Shown piece after piece: positions 32,953 through 34,446 of a stretch of 34,446 nucleotides of DNA. The DNA lies in assembly GCA_903927755.1 (NCBI GenBank), contig CAIYOD010000049.1:1-34446 (forward strand). The letters are read 5' to 3'. Numbering within the stretch: position 1 is the stretch's first letter; the number at the start of each line of letters is the position of its first letter. The translations under genes were made by a program, and so were the position numbers. The notes under the pieces are model-generated. The model was not told the DNA's origin. It searched no databases and worked only from the letters and a program-made list of their open reading frames with translations. The stretch comes from an uncultured Thermoleophilia bacterium. GTDB taxonomy: Bacteria > Actinomycetota > Thermoleophilia > UBA2241.

Positions 32953-34353
32953 ATGAGCACCGGCCAGAAGGCCGCAATGACGGTCGCCGAGCGCCGGACG
33001 GCCGGCAGAGAGGCGCGCAAGGCGGCCCCGCGCACCTCGCACAAGGCTTGGGCGCCGGCCGCCGGCCGCCCCGACCCGCTCGCGCTGTTGCGTGCTCAGG
33101 ACGACGACCGCATGCAGGACCTGGTGCCGATCCGCTGGGGTCGCATGTCGGCCTCGCCCTTCGCCTTCTACCGCGGCGCGGCCGCTCTCATGGCGGCCGA
33201 TCTGGCGCCGCTGCCGCGGACGGGCCTGATCGTGCAGCTCTGCGGCGACGCGCACCTCGCCAACTTCGGCCTGTACGGCTCGCCCGAGCGGGAACTGCTC
33301 TTCGACGTCAATGACTTCGATGAGACGCTGCCGGGGCCGTTCGAGTGGGACCTCAAGCGGCTCGCCGCGAGCTTCGTCCTGGCCAGCCGCACCAACGGTC
33401 TCGGGGACGATGTGGCTCGCGAGACCGTCCTCGCCGCCGTGCGCGCCTACCGCGAGCACATGACCACCTACGCCGAGATGCGCGAGCTCGACGTCTGGTA
33501 CTCGCGCATCGTCGCCGACGAGCTGCTGCAGATCGCGCGCACCACAGAGGTTCCCAAGCGGGACAAGAAGCTCGTCAAGGCCGGGGTGAAGGCCGCCGAG
33601 AAGGAGCTCGACAGGGCGCGGGGCCATGACAATCTGCAGGCCGCGGGCAAGCTGACCGAGGTGGTCGACGGCAGCCGGCGCATCATCGACCAGCCGCCGC
33701 TCGTCACGCACCTCGAGCAGTTCGAGGAGGCAGAGCGCTCGTACCACCTCTACGAGCAGTACAAGACGACGCTCGAGGACGACCGGAGGGTCCTCCTCGA
33801 GCGGTATCGCATCGTCGACATCGCACGCAAGGTCGTCGGCGTGGGCAGCGTAGGCACGATCTGCGGGATCGTGCTCCTGCTCGGCCGCGACGTCGACGAT
33901 CCCCTGTTCCTGCAGGTCAAGCAGGCCGGCCCGTCCGTGCTCGAACCGTACGTCGGGAAGAGCCGCTTCACGCACTGCGGCCACCGCGTCGTCGCCGGCC
34001 AGCGCCTGATGCAGGCGGCCAGCGACATCTTCCTCGGCTGGATGACCGGCAAGCCCGAAGGACTCCATTTCTACTGGCGCCAGCTGCGCGACATGAAGGG
34101 CTCGTTCGACACGACGACCTTCAAGGCCCCCGCCCTCGAGATCCTCGCCGGACTGTGCGGGTGGACGCTGGCCCGCGGGCACGCTCGCTCCGGCCACCGC
34201 GTCGCGGTCGCGGCCTATCTCGGCGCGAGCGACCGCTTCGACCACGCGATCGCCGACTTCGCGCTGGCGTACGCGGATCAGGCCGAGAAGGACTACGAGA
34301 CCCTCCTGAAGGCCGTCAAGAAGGGTGACATCCCGGTCGAGGCCGGGGTCTGA
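32953..34353 (+). CDS. DUF2252-family protein (kinase-like fold candidate)
   Basis: 466 residues, with AAGGAGG upstream. Family hallmarks are 'MSASPFAFYRGAAALMAADL' (64-83), 'QLCGDAHLANFGLYGSPERELLFDVNDFDET' (95-125) and 'WDLKRLAASF'. The GDAHLxNFG and DFDE motifs resemble the catalytic loop and metal motif of aminoglycoside-phosphotransferase-like kinases (HGDxxxxN and DxD), so an ATP-dependent phosphotransfer is possible; the family has no proven substrate. There is no signal peptide or membrane segment. A 7-bp hairpin (TGAGGAG/CTCCTCA, 32916-32935) lies just upstream of its ribosome site. Confidence 0.88.
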   Translation: MSTGQKAAMTVAERRTAGREARKAAPRTSHKAWAPAAGRPDPLALLRAQDDDRMQDLVPIRWGRMSASPFAFYRGAAALMAADLAPLPRTGLIVQLCGDAHLANFGLYGSPERELLFDVNDFDETLPGPFEWDLKRLAASFVLASRTNGLGDDVARETVLAAVRAYREHMTTYAEMRELDVWYSRIVADELLQIARTTEVPKRDKKLVKAGVKAAEKELDRARGHDNLQAAGKLTEVVDGSRRIIDQPPLVTHLEQFEEAERSYHLYEQYKTTLEDDRRVLLERYRIVDIARKVVGVGSVGTICGIVLLLGRDVDDPLFLQVKQAGPSVLEPYVGKSRFTHCGHRVVAGQRLMQAASDIFLGWMTGKPEGLHFYWRQLRDMKGSFDTTTFKAPALEILAGLCGWTLARGHARSGHRVAVAAYLGASDRFDHAIADFALAYADQAEKDYETLLKAVKKGDIPVEAGV

Positions 34354-34413
34354 GCGCGTGACCGGCGGGGCCTCCATGACGGTCTCGCACGAGGCCGAGG
34401 TCCGGGCCGGCTC

Positions 34414-34446
34414 ATGCATCAGGACCTGCGGTTCGCCGAGGGCCGG
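34414..34446 (+). CDS. Possible 5' end of a further gene (cut by the window edge)
   Basis: An ATG at 34414 opens a frame (MHQDLRFAEGR...) that runs off the window, with GAGG about 15 bases upstream. Eleven codons are too few to identify it. Confidence 0.25.
   Translation, partial: MHQDLRFAEGR

Overview
The window is about 34 kb of high-GC DNA with very strong G/C bias at third codon positions, frequent GTG starts, one likely TTG start, and tightly packed genes. Together with DUF6325, SHOCT, DUF1269 and DUF2252 proteins, a GAF/PAS kinase of the DevS/NarX type and PPK2, this points to a chromosomal segment of an actinomycete-like bacterium (Actinomycetota). I cannot place it more precisely, although an environmental deep-branching class would fit. 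I see no tRNA or rRNA genes, CRISPR arrays, insertion sequences, phage genes or conjugation genes.

Layout. 1-2.6 kb: the 3' end of an anaerobic-type sulfatase maturase with a SEC-C tail, then its likely client, a cysteine-type sulfatase. 2.6-7.4 kb: a small membrane protein, a PAP2 phosphatase (minus), a SulP anion transporter and a membrane-anchored diacylglycerol/lipid kinase (minus). 7.3-13.2 kb (minus): a soluble GAF-PAS-PAS histidine kinase, a NarL-type regulator, a stand-alone receiver, a DUF2254 membrane protein, a CPA1 antiporter and a probable 35-aa protein. 13.3-17.0 kb (plus): a rhodanese, a BASS-family transporter, a leaderless periplasmic-binding-fold protein that keeps the Cys-His-Arg triad of the desulfinase DszB, an enoyl-CoA hydratase, and the remnant C-terminus of a second copy of the DszB-like gene. 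17.1-22.1 kb: a small membrane protein, a DUF6325 protein, a Gly/Pro/Arg-rich peptide, PPK2 with a lysine-rich tail, and a P-type ATPase with an unusual ion site. 22.2-25.4 kb (minus): an MFS exporter, a TMEM175-like channel and a DUF1269 protein. 25.5-34.4 kb (plus): a bitopic peptide with a large uncharacterised membrane protein, DedA, cardiolipin synthase, SHOCT plus DUF6325, a CLC channel/transporter, an aquaporin and DUF2252.

How the parts may work together. Two themes emerge. The first is organosulfur handling: sulfatase with maturase, SulP, and the rhodanese/BASS/DszB-like/ECH cluster. The second is envelope, ion and water homeostasis: many ion transporters, water and ion channels, cardiolipin and undecaprenyl-phosphate functions, and stress-type small membrane proteins. 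Two regulatory signals found by eye tie these together. One is a dyad box at exactly the same distance (15 nt) from a TAGSCT/TACGCT -10 element in three promoters: rhodanese operon, receiver/DUF2254/antiporter operon, and upstream of cardiolipin synthase. It probably binds the local NarL-type regulator. The other is an 11-bp-period direct repeat (NTNAC-N6-GTMAC) upstream of four small-membrane-protein or envelope operons. The best candidates for undescribed biology are the DszB-like sulfur cluster and this two-layer promoter architecture.
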